From UBA9647 sp963739335 (GTDB lineage Bacteria; Bacteroidota; Ignavibacteria; UBA10030), in the NCBI GenBank assembly GCA_963739335.1, contig CAVUAC010000011.1, positions 1 to 64,000 of the forward strand: a stretch of DNA of 64,000 bases. Reading direction: 5' to 3'. The translations under genes were made by a program, and so were the position numbers. A model generated the notes under the pieces. That model was given only the letters and a program-made list of their open reading frames with translations, ran no database searches and was not told the DNA's origin. This document shows, in pieces, positions 9,265 through 18,860 of the stretch. The stretch's first letter is position 1, and each line of letters opens with the position of its first letter.

Positions 9265-11850
9265 ATGGCAAACGTGAACGAGAAAATCGTACCGGTCGAT
9301 ATTGAAGAAGAAATGAAGGGTTCGTACATCGATTATTCGATGTCGGTGATCGTGGCCCGGGCCCTGCCGGACGTGCGAGATGGCTTGAAGCCAGTGCACC
9401 GCCGCGTATTGTTTGGGATGCAGGACCTCGGACTTGCGAGCAACAGAGCTTATAAGAAAAGTGCGCGCATTGTCGGTGAAGTGCTTGGTAAGTACCACCC
9501 CCACGGTGACTCTGCGGTGTATGACAGCATGGTGCGCATGGTGCAGGACTTCTCCCTGCGTTATCCTCTCGTGGATGGGCAGGGCAATTTCGGCTCGGTT
9601 GACGGCGATTCACCCGCGGCCATGCGTTATACGGAAGCACGCCTCTCCCGCATCGCGGAGGAAATGCTGCGCGATCTGGAGAAAAACACGGTTAATTTCA
9701 CACCGAATTTCGATGATACTCTTAAAGGAACCGTCGGTTCTTCCCGCACTCTTCCCAAACCTTCTCTGCAACGGGGCGAGCGGTATTGCGGTTGGCATGG
9801 CCACCAACATCCCGCCCCACAACCTTGGCGAGGTTATCGATGGCTGCATCGCGTACATCAAGGACGAGAATATCTCCAACGCCCAGCTGATGAAGCACAT
9901 CGTGGCGCCGGATTTCCCAACTGGCGGCATCATCTATGGGTACGAAGGTGTGAAAGAGGCCTACACAACAGGGCGTGGCCGTATTCTGGTTCGGGCACGG
10001 GCAAGCATTGAGACGGGTAAAGGGGACCGCCAGCGCATCGTTGTGTCTGAGCTTCCTTACATGGTCAACAAGGCGTCGTTATTGAAAAGATCGCCGACCT
10101 CGTTAACGACAAGAAGCTCGAAGACATTGCCGACGTGCGGGACGAATCGGACCGCGACGGCATGCGCATGGTGATCGAGCTGCGGCGCGACGCAAACGCA
10201 GAGGTTGTTCTCAACAATCTCTACATGCACACCCAGATGCAGACGACGTTCGGAATTATCATGCTTGCGTTGGTTGAAGGTCGGCCGCGCGTGCTGACCC
10301 TGCGGGAAATGATCCAAAAGTTCATCGAGCATCGCAATGATGTCGTTGTGCGGCGGTCAAAGTATGAGCTCGAGGAGGCCGAAAAGCGGGCCCACATTCT
10401 TGAAGGCTACATCATCGCGCTCGACAACATTGACGCCGTCATCAGGCTCATCAAGCAGTCAAAAGATGTCGATGCAGCCAAAGTCGGACTGATGAAGAAG
10501 TTCAAACTCTCCGAGATCCAGGCAAAGGCCATTCTGGATATGCGGCTGCAGAAGCTCACAGGCCTGGAGAGAAAGAAGATTGAGGAGGAATACCGGGACA
10601 CCATCAAACTGATCGAGCGGCTCAAGGCGATCTTAAAAAGCAAGCAGCTGCAGATGAAGATCATTGAAGAAGAGCTATTGGAGGTGAAGAAGAAGTACGG
10701 TGATGAACGGCGGACGGAGATCATCTACAAGGCCGAGGAGTTCAGCATCGAAGACATGATCGCTGAAGAAGAGGTGGTCATTACCATCAGTCATCAGGGC
10801 TTCATCAGACGATTCCCGGTCTCCGGATACCGGCGGCAGTCGCGAGGTGGGAAAGGGGTCACGGGGGCGGCGACGAAAGAAGACGATTTTGTCGAACACA
10901 TGTTTGTGGCGAGCACGCACCACTACATTCTCTTTTTCACTAACACGGGCCGCTGCTACTGGCTAAAAGTCTTCGAGATCCCGGAAGCCGGCCGAATGGC
11001 AAAAGGGAAACCCATCAACGCGCTGCTGGCCAAGGGTCCAGACGAAACCATCAACGCGTTTATTACCGTGAAGGAATTCGACGATCAGCACTATGTCTTC
11101 ATGGTCACCGAGCTTGGCCTCGTCAAGAAGGTGTTGCTCTCTGAATTCAGCAACCCCCGGAAGAACGGTATCACGGCAACCACGCTGCGAAAAAATGACG
11201 TCTTGAAGGATGCAAGGCCCACAGACGGGAAACAAGACATCATCATCGGTACCCGCGACGGCATCGCAATTCGTTTCCATGAAAACGAAGTCCGGCCAAT
11301 GGGCAGAAGCGCCGCGGGCGTTCGTGGGATCAGCCTGGGCAAGAAGGATAAAGTCGTTGGCGTTGTAAATCTCCGGAGGAAGGGGACGACGATCCTGGTT
11401 GCTACCGAGGGCGGCTATGGCAAACGCAGCGAAGAGGGAGAATACCGGGTCAGCCACCGGGGTGGAAAAGGCATCATCACGGTCAAGACGTCAGACAAGA
11501 CGGGAGCCATGGTTGCGATTAAAGAGGCTCTTGACACGGATGACGTTGTGGTGGTGACGACAAACGGCATGATTATTCGGCAGCACGCTTCGGATATCCG
11601 GGTCGCTGGCCGGAACACGCAGGGTGTTCGACTTATCCGACTTCACGAGGGAGATGCTGTTGCCGACGTGGCAATTGTGATGGCAGAGGAGGAGGAAGAA
11701 AAGCAATTGGCGGAGAAAGAATCTGGCAAGAAGAACAACGAAGGGAAAAGCGTGAAGCAGGCCTCGCCTCCGGTAGAACCGTCAGAAGGGAAAACGAAAG
11801 CCGCCGAGCCAAAACAAAAGCCCCAGAAGAAGAATAAACCGACGAAATAA
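9265..11850 (+). CDS. gyrA: DNA gyrase subunit A, with compensating +1 and -1 frameshifts
   Basis: GyrA holds the DNA breakage-reunion site. The N-terminus has SYIDYSMSVIVARALPDVRD, the quinolone-region motif HPHGDSAVYDSMVRM and the catalytic tyrosine in AAMRYTEARLS. The frame moves +1 near 9729 (aaa-g-gaa) and returns by a one-base loss near 10080, after which translation is open to 11850. The beta-pinwheel C-terminal domain follows, with a GyrA-box variant QSRGGKG near 10835 and repeated RGGKG motifs. It ends in a low-complexity K/E/P tail. It lies 47 bases after gyrB and is probably in the same operon. Confidence 0.92.
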
Positions 11851-11856
11851 GAAACC

Positions 11857-11912
11857 GCAACTGAAGTTGCAGCCGCCCCCATGTCCGCCACCAGGGAACC
11901 ATCGAGGGCGGC
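11857..11912. terminator. Possible terminator structures between convergent gyrA and DUF192 gene
   Basis: The 66-base convergent gap holds GCAACT-GA-AGTTGC (11857-11870) and GCCGCCC (11872-11878) that can pair with GGGCGGC (11906-11912). Neither has a convincing T run, so termination activity is uncertain. Confidence 0.3.
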
Positions 11913-11916
11913 TTAC

Positions 11917-12492
11917 CTAGAAACGGCTCCACGCAATACGGTCACCCACCGAAATCTTGTGCCCGTCTGAGAATCCAGCGTTCACCTCAACGACGTACTT
12001 TGCAGGCCTCGTGGACGCATAGGACTGTTCCGAGTAAGGCGTGGCGTTCTTGTGGATGGTGACGATTTCATTTCGACCATTCACGAAAATCATGTCGAGC
12101 GGCAGGACGGTGTTTTTCATCCAGAACGACCGCGGTTCCTCATCTTCAAAAACAAACAACATTCCCTGACTCTGTCCCATTTTGTCGCGGTACATCAGAC
12201 CCAACTGGCGCTTAGAATCTTCTTGCGCGAGTTCGACATCGATGGTGGTGATAAAACCCTGCTTTGCCGTCAGGAAGCGGACCTCGCCCTGTTTGACAAA
12301 CTCATAGGCTCCTGGCTGAGGGTTTGTTGGCGGCGGTTGAGGCGTTGTCACGGGCGTGTTGCTTGGTTGAATAGTGAGGACCGCGACGAAGATGAGTATC
12401 AAAATGACCGAAACCGCAATGGCGGCAACGGGTGAAGAGGCTTTCCTCTTTGGCGGCTCAGGAGCACGCGCCGCCCTCTCTTTCCTGCCCAT
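11917..12492 (-). CDS. DUF192 family membrane-anchored protein
   Basis: A 191-residue protein with one membrane helix near residues 20-42 (VAAIAVSVILILIFVAVL), a P/T-rich linker, then a DUF192 domain on the outer face of the membrane. Diagnostic features are RQLGLMYRDKM, GMLFVFEDEEPRSFWMKNT and LPLDMIFVNGRNEIVTIHKN. DUF192 proteins are small beta-barrel proteins of unproven function, often exported or periplasmic. It converges with gyrA and is divergent from the DUF1579 gene; no operon partner is apparent. Confidence 0.88.
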   Translation of the reverse strand: MGRKERAARAPEPPKRKASSPVAAIAVSVILILIFVAVLTIQPSNTPVTTPQPPPTNPQPGAYEFVKQGEVRFLTAKQGFITTIDVELAQEDSKRQLGLMYRDKMGQSQGMLFVFEDEEPRSFWMKNTVLPLDMIFVNGRNEIVTIHKNATPYSEQSYASTRPAKYVVEVNAGFSDGHKISVGDRIAWSRF

Positions 12493-12781
12493 AGGAGAAA
12501 TGTTCTGTATTCTTCAGGATTTGCAGCCAAAACATAGGGCCGTCGAGCCTTTAGAAACCGGGAATGCCTACGCGAAGGCCTGGAAATGGGCGCGAGGTCC
12601 AATATAGACACTATCCACATCTCTATCAAGGAGGAAGAACGCGACCATGAAAACTAGCCCAAGGAACAGCGGGAACCGAAAGGCCGGCTCGTTGGTTCGT
12701 AGAGGAGGCCGGATGGCCTCGCGGCAGCCGCCGTCTGACCACGTCACGCTCAATCCCCCAACAAACCATAAGGAGGTCGAC

Positions 12782-13405
12782 ATGAAACAACCGACAGGTC
12801 TTTTGATCATTCTATTCTTTCTGATGGTGGCACTCGTTGGCACTAACGTTTCCGCGCAGACAAAAAAGAAATCAGAGAAGAAAATGCCCAGCCAAGAAGA
12901 AATGATGAAACGATGGCAGGAGGCGATGACGCCCGGCGAGCCGCACAAGATGTTGGAAGAGAGCGTCGGAACCTGGGATGCCGAGGTCAAGGCGTGGATG
13001 AACGGGCCGAATGGTGAGCCGTCGGTTTCAAAAGGCACAAGCGAGCAGAAAATGGTCCTTGGCGGAAGATATCTCCAGCAGGACTTTACCGGCGACATGA
13101 TAGGACAACCCTTTGCCGGTACGGGATTCACCGGCTACGATAACTTCAAGAAGAAATATGTCAGTTTTTGGATTGACAACATGGGCACGGGCATGTCGAC
13201 AATGGAAGGAACCATGGACAAGGATGGCAAGGCGGTGACAATGTGGGGGAAGATGGACGAGCCTATGACGGGAGAGAAAGATAAGAAGGTGAAATATGTA
13301 ACACGATTCGTGGACAAGGACACACAAGTCTTTGAGGTCTACGATGTGAAAACGTATGGTGAGAAAAAACCAACGATGCAAATTACATACAAGCGGAGAA
13401 AGTGA
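12782..13405 (+). CDS. Exported DUF1579 domain protein
   Basis: A 207-residue secreted protein of the DUF1579 family, function unknown. The ATG at 12782 follows a strong AAGGAGG (12770-12776) and gives a signal peptide, MKQPTGLLIILFFLMVALVG, cleaved near NVSAQ. The mature part starts with a K/E/M-rich segment. The domain is then recognised from SVGTWDAEVKAWM, FTGYDNFKKKYVSFWIDN, STMEGTMDKDGK and FEVYDVK. An in-frame start at 12647 exists but lacks a ribosome site and would bury the signal peptide. A strong terminator follows 37 bases downstream. Confidence 0.85.
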   Translation: MKQPTGLLIILFFLMVALVGTNVSAQTKKKSEKKMPSQEEMMKRWQEAMTPGEPHKMLEESVGTWDAEVKAWMNGPNGEPSVSKGTSEQKMVLGGRYLQQDFTGDMIGQPFAGTGFTGYDNFKKKYVSFWIDNMGTGMSTMEGTMDKDGKAVTMWGKMDEPMTGEKDKKVKYVTRFVDKDTQVFEVYDVKTYGEKKPTMQITYKRRK

Positions 13406-13442
13406 AGAAGTGGGGACGGCAACGCCCCCATCCGGAAAATAA

Positions 13443-13477
13443 GAAGGCCCGGTATCAAGCCGGGCCTTCTCTTTTCT
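13443..13477. terminator. Bidirectional intrinsic terminator between DUF1579 gene and batE
   Basis: A perfect 10-bp stem, GAAGGCCCGG (13443-13452) and CCGGGCCTTC (13460-13469), with a 7-base loop. It is followed by TCTTTTCT on the plus strand and by CTTATTTTCC on the minus strand. It sits between convergent genes and can end both the DUF1579 transcript and the Bat operon. Confidence 0.85.
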
Positions 13478-13493
13478 ATGAACATTGGGGGCA

Positions 13494-14258
13494 CTATATT
13501 CGCTCGCATTCCCGCGAGAGAACCCACCCCACCTTGCCATCTGCCAGCACGATCTTTACCCACCCCCCAACAGCATCGCTGAGTTTTACCTTGAGGCCCT
13601 CGTGAATTACAAAGGCATCGACGCTTTGCGCATCGGGTGATGTCTTTGCAGTGATGACAGACGCTGTAACGATAGCATCGTTTCGGTTGTGAGAGTCGGC
13701 TACCTGCGTGATCAACAGGACAGCTGTGGGTAGGAGGGCCACTACCGCAGCAATCGTGAGCCTCCGGCAGAAGCGCAAAGCCTCCGCGTGTGTCAGGTAA
13801 TACAGCGCGGTGAGGCTGCCGAACAGGACGGTCCATCCAAGAGCGAAAAGCCACACCGTTGTATGGAGTGGGACAAACGCCGAAACAGTGCGAAGCCACT
13901 CGATGAAGAACAGCTCTGGCAGCGGCTCGATGCGGTCGGCGGTTTTGAGATTCACAAGATCGAGGTTGTGTTTCACGTCAGGATCGTTAGGCTGGAGGCG
14001 CAGTGCTCGTTCATACGCCAGGATTGCCGGTGCAGTCCGCCCGAGCCGGTAATAGGAGTTGCCCAGGTTGAAGTAGACCGCCGGGCTGGCGAGGCCCTGC
14101 TTCAGGATCGCCTCGTACGAACGAACCGCCTCATCGAACTTTCCCTCGCGGTACGATGCGTTTGCGCGGTCAAACTCATCAAGCGCCGTTTGAGCGAGAG
14201 ATGAGGTGGCTAACGCCGTGAGAGCGAAAATGCTCACTATGAGGCGTCGCGTTTTCAT
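13494..14258 (-). CDS. batE: BatE-like TPR and SH3-domain protein, last gene of the Bat operon
   Basis: A 254-residue envelope protein. It has a signal peptide (MKTRRLIVSIFALTALATSSLA), then two or three TPR units (FDRANASYREGKFDEAVRSY; AVYFNLGNSYYRLGRTAPAI). Two membrane helices follow near residues 118-140 and 160-185, and the C-terminus is a bacterial SH3-like domain with the ending GGWVKIVLADGKVGWVLSRE. This architecture matches BatE of the Bacteroidetes aerotolerance locus. Its start overlaps batD by four bases. It probably scaffolds interactions of the VWA proteins BatA and BatB in the periplasm; that role is inferred. Confidence 0.85.
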   Translation of the reverse strand: MKTRRLIVSIFALTALATSSLAQTALDEFDRANASYREGKFDEAVRSYEAILKQGLASPAVYFNLGNSYYRLGRTAPAILAYERALRLQPNDPDVKHNLDLVNLKTADRIEPLPELFFIEWLRTVSAFVPLHTTVWLFALGWTVLFGSLTALYYLTHAEALRFCRRLTIAAVVALLPTAVLLITQVADSHNRNDAIVTASVITAKTSPDAQSVDAFVIHEGLKVKLSDAVGGWVKIVLADGKVGWVLSRECERI

Positions 14259-16070
14259 GCCTTCCTGCCGAAGGACCGCTCCACACTGTTGATGACATCG
14301 GCCGCGGCGTCCATGAGTTCTGTCCTTGCCTCCCGCGTATCTGATGCCGGGGCAAATCGTGCAAACTCTGCCCTGTCAACGCACGAACGGAGTGATTGAA
14401 CCGTCTCAGGACTTACACCCTGCCGCCCGAGAAGGGCTACCGCGTCATCGATTGTCAGAGAAGCCTTCGGGATATGCAATTTGTCCTCGAGGTACCCGAA
14501 GAGAGCCCTGGAAATCTCGGCATGGTAGCTCTCCGTGTTGCCCTGGGAAAGAAGCTTCTTCGCTTGTTTCAAGCGCTTGGTGGCCTCTCTTCCAGCCTTT
14601 GCAAATCGCAACTGGTCCACCCGGCCTAAGAGCTTTTCCTGTCTTTTTCGAAACCCAAGCGCACCGAGAAACGCAAGCGGTGGCAACGCAATCAAGACGG
14701 TGAGCCAGCTGCTGGAAAGCAACGGCGCGTTTATTTGATGGAGGTCGCCAAGGGAAAGCTTGAGGAAACGGATGTCCTCGCCGAGAAGCTGGACGTCTGA
14801 CTTTGATGCAACGGTTGCCCCGCTGCTCATGTCCTTGCCCGGAACGACGGTAAATTCAAAGCGTTGAGAACGGAGCGTGTTATAAGCGTTGCGATCGAGA
14901 TCGAAAAACGTGAATGAAATTGGCTCAATTACTCGCTCCCCAGCATTTCGGGGGATAACGAGGTATTCCGCCGTTTTTTTTCCACGAATGACGCCGCCAT
15001 CGCGCGTGATTTCTTCGGAGATTTTTGGGTCGTACGCCTCAAAGTCAGTGGGCAACGTTGGTTTTGGGGGAGTGAGAAGCTTGACGTTTCCGGATCCAGA
15101 AATCGTCAGCTTCAGAGTGACGGGGTCGCCGGTTTTGACCTCTCTTTTATCTACGGTTGCCGTGAATGTAAAGCGTCCAACGGCGCCACTAAAACCTGTG
15201 GGTGCGTTGCTAGGGAGAGGATCAACGGTGACGGTCAGGGAGTTCGATTTGAAATCCTGCTCAGCGGTCTGCATCCGGGAGAAAAAGGGATCGTTAAAGA
15301 AGGAATCAAACGGGTCGTTGCTCTTCTTCCGTGACTGAAGCTGAAATGCACAGCGGACCTCAAGCGGGGCAATTGTAAGCTTGCCGCTTTGTGTGGGGAA
15401 TAGGGCGGTCTTTCGGATCATAGCGACCCGGAACTGCTTACCCTCGTACGTTTCGGTCGTTACCGGTGGTTGCTTCGGCTGTTCAACTTCCTCAGCCCAG
15501 AAGCCCTGATACACAGGAGCCTTGGCAAGGTCATATCCTGAAACCTGCAGACGGGTATAAAGCTTGTACGTGACGGTGACCGGCTCTCCCTGTTTCACGC
15601 GCTGCTTGTCTGCAAGCGCACGAATGAAAAGGTTGTCTCCAATATTCTGTGCGTTGTCGGTCTCCTTAGCTTGGGCTTGGGTCTTTGCCTGCACGACCTC
15701 GATTTGCAGAGGCTGTGACCGGAGGGTTGTTCCCTTATGCTCGATGGTGGCCGCCCCAATTGTGAACTTGCCGGTTTGACGCGGCATAGAGGTAATAAGT
15801 GAACGTCACCGAGCCAGACACCTGTCCGTTGACGAACTGCACGTTTGTCGACTGATTTGGTCCGCTGAGAACCACGAAGGGAGTCCAGGTCGGGGCATGG
15901 AAGTTCTTGACGGCATTAACGTCTGAGCCGCTGGCGGTGAAGGAAACTTCAAATTGTTCGGAGATACCGACCGTTGTACGATCCGTGCTAGCGACGAACG
16001 TAGCATTCTGCGGCTTCACCGGGACGGCGAAAAGAACGAGGAGGAAAATATGTTTGAGGATGTCCCGCAT
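14255..16070 (-). CDS. batD: BatD protein, one +1 frameshift near 15781
   Basis: BatD is a large membrane-anchored periplasmic protein of the Bat complex ('oxygen tolerance' domain family). The first frame runs from the ATG at 16070 (MRDILKHIFLLVLFAVPVKP signal peptide, then DRTTVGISEQFEVSFTASGS). It passes into a second frame at YYLYA / RQTGKFTIG, which fits one extra base near 15781. The second frame gives repeated beta domains (RFTFTATVDKREVKTGDPVT), a membrane helix near WLTVLIALPPLAFLGALGF and a cytoplasmic helical tail. The start shares a base with the batB-batC stop (TAATG), and the stop overlaps batE. Whether the shift is real or a sequence error cannot be told here. Confidence 0.88.
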
Positions 16071-17842
16071 TACCAATCCTTCTCAACGATAATTCTTGCT
16101 GCCGCGCGCTTCCGCAGCTGCTTCTGTACGTCCTTCTCGTTATTCCGCAGGGCCTCGAGAATGCGGTCTGCCTGCTGTTTCGGCATCTGGTTCTTTTGTT
16201 GCTGGGATTGCTGTTGGTTCGTCTGGTCTGGCTTTGCCTGTTGCTGCTGGGGTGGCTGTTGTTGCTGGTTGTTCTGATCTTTCTGCTGATCTTTGTTCTG
16301 TTGGTCCTTCTGTTGCTGGTCCTGTTTATTCTGCTGATTCTTGTCCTGCTTGTTTTGCTTATTCTGCTTCTTCTGGTCCTGTTGCTGCTTGAGATGATCT
16401 TTTGCAAGCAGGTAGTTGTAGCGAGCATCCTCGTCTGACGGATCGAGGCGCAAGGCACGCTTATACGCCTCAAGGCTTTCCTCAAGCTTGTTCGACTTGA
16501 AGAAAGTATTGGCTACATCATAATATGCCATTTCTTTGTCAAAATTGTTCTTCCCCGCGGCGGCAACACGGTTGGAGTATACCCGTTGTGCCTCCTCAAA
16601 ACGCTGTTGTTTGTAGTAAGCGTTCCCCAAGTCGAATTGCGCCTCGCGAGAAGTAGAATCCTGTTGAAGAGCCTTTTTGTACTCCGCCTCGGCATCGGCG
16701 TATTTTCCGTTGCGGTAGGCCTCGTTGCCATTGCTCACGTGCGTGCGCACGGTTTGAGCAGACGCATGGGGCGAAAGAAGAAGCAAGAAGACAGACAATG
16801 CCGCAGCCACAGGAAGAAGCCGGGTCAACCGCGTGAGTAGTCTTCCCCGGCGCTCAGAGAGAAGATGTTCAATAACAAGAAGAACGATGCCAAGCGCGAG
16901 GGGATACTGGAACTGATCCTCGAAGCCTGTTACCTGTAAACTTCCCATCTCAGTCTTCTGAAGATTGGAAAGTTCATTGAAGATCTCATCGATTTCATTT
17001 CCCGCATTTGTTGCTCGCCGATATGAACCGCCAGTTGTCGAAGCAATCTGCTGCAGGGCAGATTCGTCGAGCCGCGACAAGACAACGCTCCCAGCCCTAT
17101 CATGTTTGTAGTCGGTGCGCTCGCCCGTGGCCCCGTAGATCGGAATCGGGCTTCCTTCGGGTGTCCCCATGCCGATTGTAAACACGCGAACACCCTCTTT
17201 CTTAGCCTTTTCCACGGCGCCCGCGACGTCGCCCTCCGTATTCTCTCCATCGCTTACGACGATGATTGCCTTCTGTGTCGGGAGATCTTTGCGGAACGAA
17301 CGAAGGGCCATTTCGATCGCACTACCGATCATCGTGCCGGGCACGGGAACAGCGTCAACATCAATGGCGCCGATGAAAAGGTCTGCGGCTGAGTAATCGG
17401 CTGTCAGCGGAAACTGCACAAAAGCCTCGCCGGCAAACACAACAAGACCGACACGGTCGCCCTGCAGTTTGTGCAACAAGTCAGAGACATCGCGCTTTGC
17501 CTTCTCGAGACGGCTTGGGCGGATGTCTTCTGACTTCATACTGAGGGACACATCGAGAGCGACGAACAAATCGATTCCCTCACGCTTTACTTCCTCGAGC
17601 CGCGTCCCGACCTGAGGATTAGCAACCGCGATGATCAGACAGGTAAAAGAGAAGAGAAGCAGAGACTGTTTTACCGTTCTCTTCGCGGCGCTCGCGTCGG
17701 GGGCTAGTTGAGAAACCAGCGATTCAGAAACGAACTGGCGGAGTAAGCGCTTGCTCCAGCGATGGAGAAAATAGAAGCCAGCCGCCAGGGCGGGAACCGC
17801 CAGCAGAGCCCAGAGATAGAGAGGATGTGCAAATCTTAGCAT
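16070..17842 (-). CDS. BatB-BatC fusion: VWA membrane protein with TPR and Q/K/N-rich tail
   Basis: A 590-residue protein joining two proteins that are usually separate. Residues 1-330 are BatB: two N-terminal helices, a VWA domain with MIDAS motif DVSLS near 97-101, and a third helix near 330. A second hydrophobic segment (AAALSVFLLLLSPHASA) looks like the former BatC signal peptide. It leads into TPR repeats (GNEAYRNGKYADAEAEYKKA; AQFDLGNAYYKQQRFEEAQR). The tail is about 100 residues of almost only Q, K, N and D. The ATG at 17842 is preferred over an earlier start at 17923, which would overlap batA. Confidence 0.88.
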   Translation of the reverse strand: MLRFAHPLYLWALLAVPALAAGFYFLHRWSKRLLRQFVSESLVSQLAPDASAAKRTVKQSLLLFSFTCLIIAVANPQVGTRLEEVKREGIDLFVALDVSLSMKSEDIRPSRLEKAKRDVSDLLHKLQGDRVGLVVFAGEAFVQFPLTADYSAADLFIGAIDVDAVPVPGTMIGSAIEMALRSFRKDLPTQKAIIVVSDGENTEGDVAGAVEKAKKEGVRVFTIGMGTPEGSPIPIYGATGERTDYKHDRAGSVVLSRLDESALQQIASTTGGSYRRATNAGNEIDEIFNELSNLQKTEMGSLQVTGFEDQFQYPLALGIVLLVIEHLLSERRGRLLTRLTRLLPVAAALSVFLLLLSPHASAQTVRTHVSNGNEAYRNGKYADAEAEYKKALQQDSTSREAQFDLGNAYYKQQRFEEAQRVYSNRVAAAGKNNFDKEMAYYDVANTFFKSNKLEESLEAYKRALRLDPSDEDARYNYLLAKDHLKQQQDQKKQNKQNKQDKNQQNKQDQQQKDQQNKDQQKDQNNQQQQPPQQQQAKPDQTNQQQSQQQKNQMPKQQADRILEALRNNEKDVQKQLRKRAAARIIVEKDW

Positions 17843-17867
17843 GTCAGCGTTCAACCATTGGCTAGCG

Positions 17868-18860
17868 CTATGGTATCTTTCGAAAAAGTGTCGAGGACAG
17901 AATAACCTCAAGGAGCAGAGCAAGAAGCCCCGCGCCCAACCAGCCGTAGAATAGTTCCGAATATCGCTTGTAGGCCGTTACCTCAATCTTCGTGCGTTCC
18001 AGTTGATCGATTTCCTTGTAAATCGCCTTCAGCTTTCTGTTGTCGGTCGCGCGGTAGTATTTCCCGCTGGTCATATCTGCAACGGCGGTCAATGTTTTTT
18101 CGTCGAGATCAACAGGGATCAGGCGGCGTTGAATACCAAACGGAGTCTCTACCGGATAGGGAGCCTCACCTTGAGCGCCAACGCCCACCGTGTAAACACG
18201 AATTCCGTAGGTCGCTGCAATTTTCGCGGCGGTAATTGGATCAATTTCACCTCTATTGTTGACGCCGTCGGTCAACAGGATCATGACGCGGCTCTTTGCT
18301 TTGCTGTCTTTGAGCCGGTTCACGCCGTTGGCTAACGCAAGCCCGATGGCTGTGCCGTCGGCGATCATGCCGCTTTTGACTTCTTTCAAGAGGGACTTGA
18401 GAACGGGATAGTCCGTTGTCAGGGGGCACTGTGTGAAACTTTGGGCGGAGAAGATCACCAAACCGATACGATCATTGGCCCGGCCATTGATAAACTCCTC
18501 GGCGACCTGTTTTGCGGCCTCCATACGATTGGGTGAGAAGTCTTCCGCCAGCATACTCCCGGAAATATCGAGCAATAAAACGATGTCGATGCCCTCTGTG
18601 GAGACATTCTCTTTGCTCGAAATAGACTGTGGCCGCGCAAGTGCAACAATGAAGAGACCAAGTGCGGCGAGACGCAGGGCGATTGGGACATCGTGAACCC
18701 TTTCACGCAACGACCGGGGCATGTGGTCGAATGGCTTCAGGGAGGAGAAGGTGACCTCTGCGACCATCCGCCGTCGTCTTCTCCAATACACAAATCCGAG
18801 CACGGGTATCAATAGGAGGAGCCATAAGATCCATGGATATGCAAACCCATCACCGAACAT
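17868..18860 (-). CDS. batA: BatA VWA-domain membrane protein
   Basis: A 330-residue inner-membrane protein with helices near residues 9-25, 58-74 and 305-325 and a periplasm-facing von Willebrand factor A domain. The MIDAS motif is DISGS near 98-102, and LTDGVNNRGEIDP is the later metal-site loop. This is the BatA layout. The ATG at 18860 (MFGDGFAYPWILW) is chosen over a TTG at 18881. The start overlaps the upstream gene's stop by 11 bases and batB-batC follows after 25 bases, so all are in one operon with the MoxR ATPase that is thought to act on such VWA proteins. Confidence 0.92.
   Translation of the reverse strand: MFGDGFAYPWILWLLLLIPVLGFVYWRRRRRMVAEVTFSSLKPFDHMPRSLRERVHDVPIALRLAALGLFIVALARPQSISSKENVSTEGIDIVLLLDISGSMLAEDFSPNRMEAAKQVAEEFINGRANDRIGLVIFSAQSFTQCPLTTDYPVLKSLLKEVKSGMIADGTAIGLALANGVNRLKDSKAKSRVMILLTDGVNNRGEIDPITAAKIAATYGIRVYTVGVGAQGEAPYPVETPFGIQRRLIPVDLDEKTLTAVADMTSGKYYRATDNRKLKAIYKEIDQLERTKIEVTAYKRYSELFYGWLGAGLLALLLEVILSSTLFRKIP

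Noticed and set aside
16096..16438. Plus-strand leucine/valine-rich frames
   Set aside because: They are the reverse complement of the Q/K/N/D-rich tail of the BatB-BatC fusion and have no independent support.
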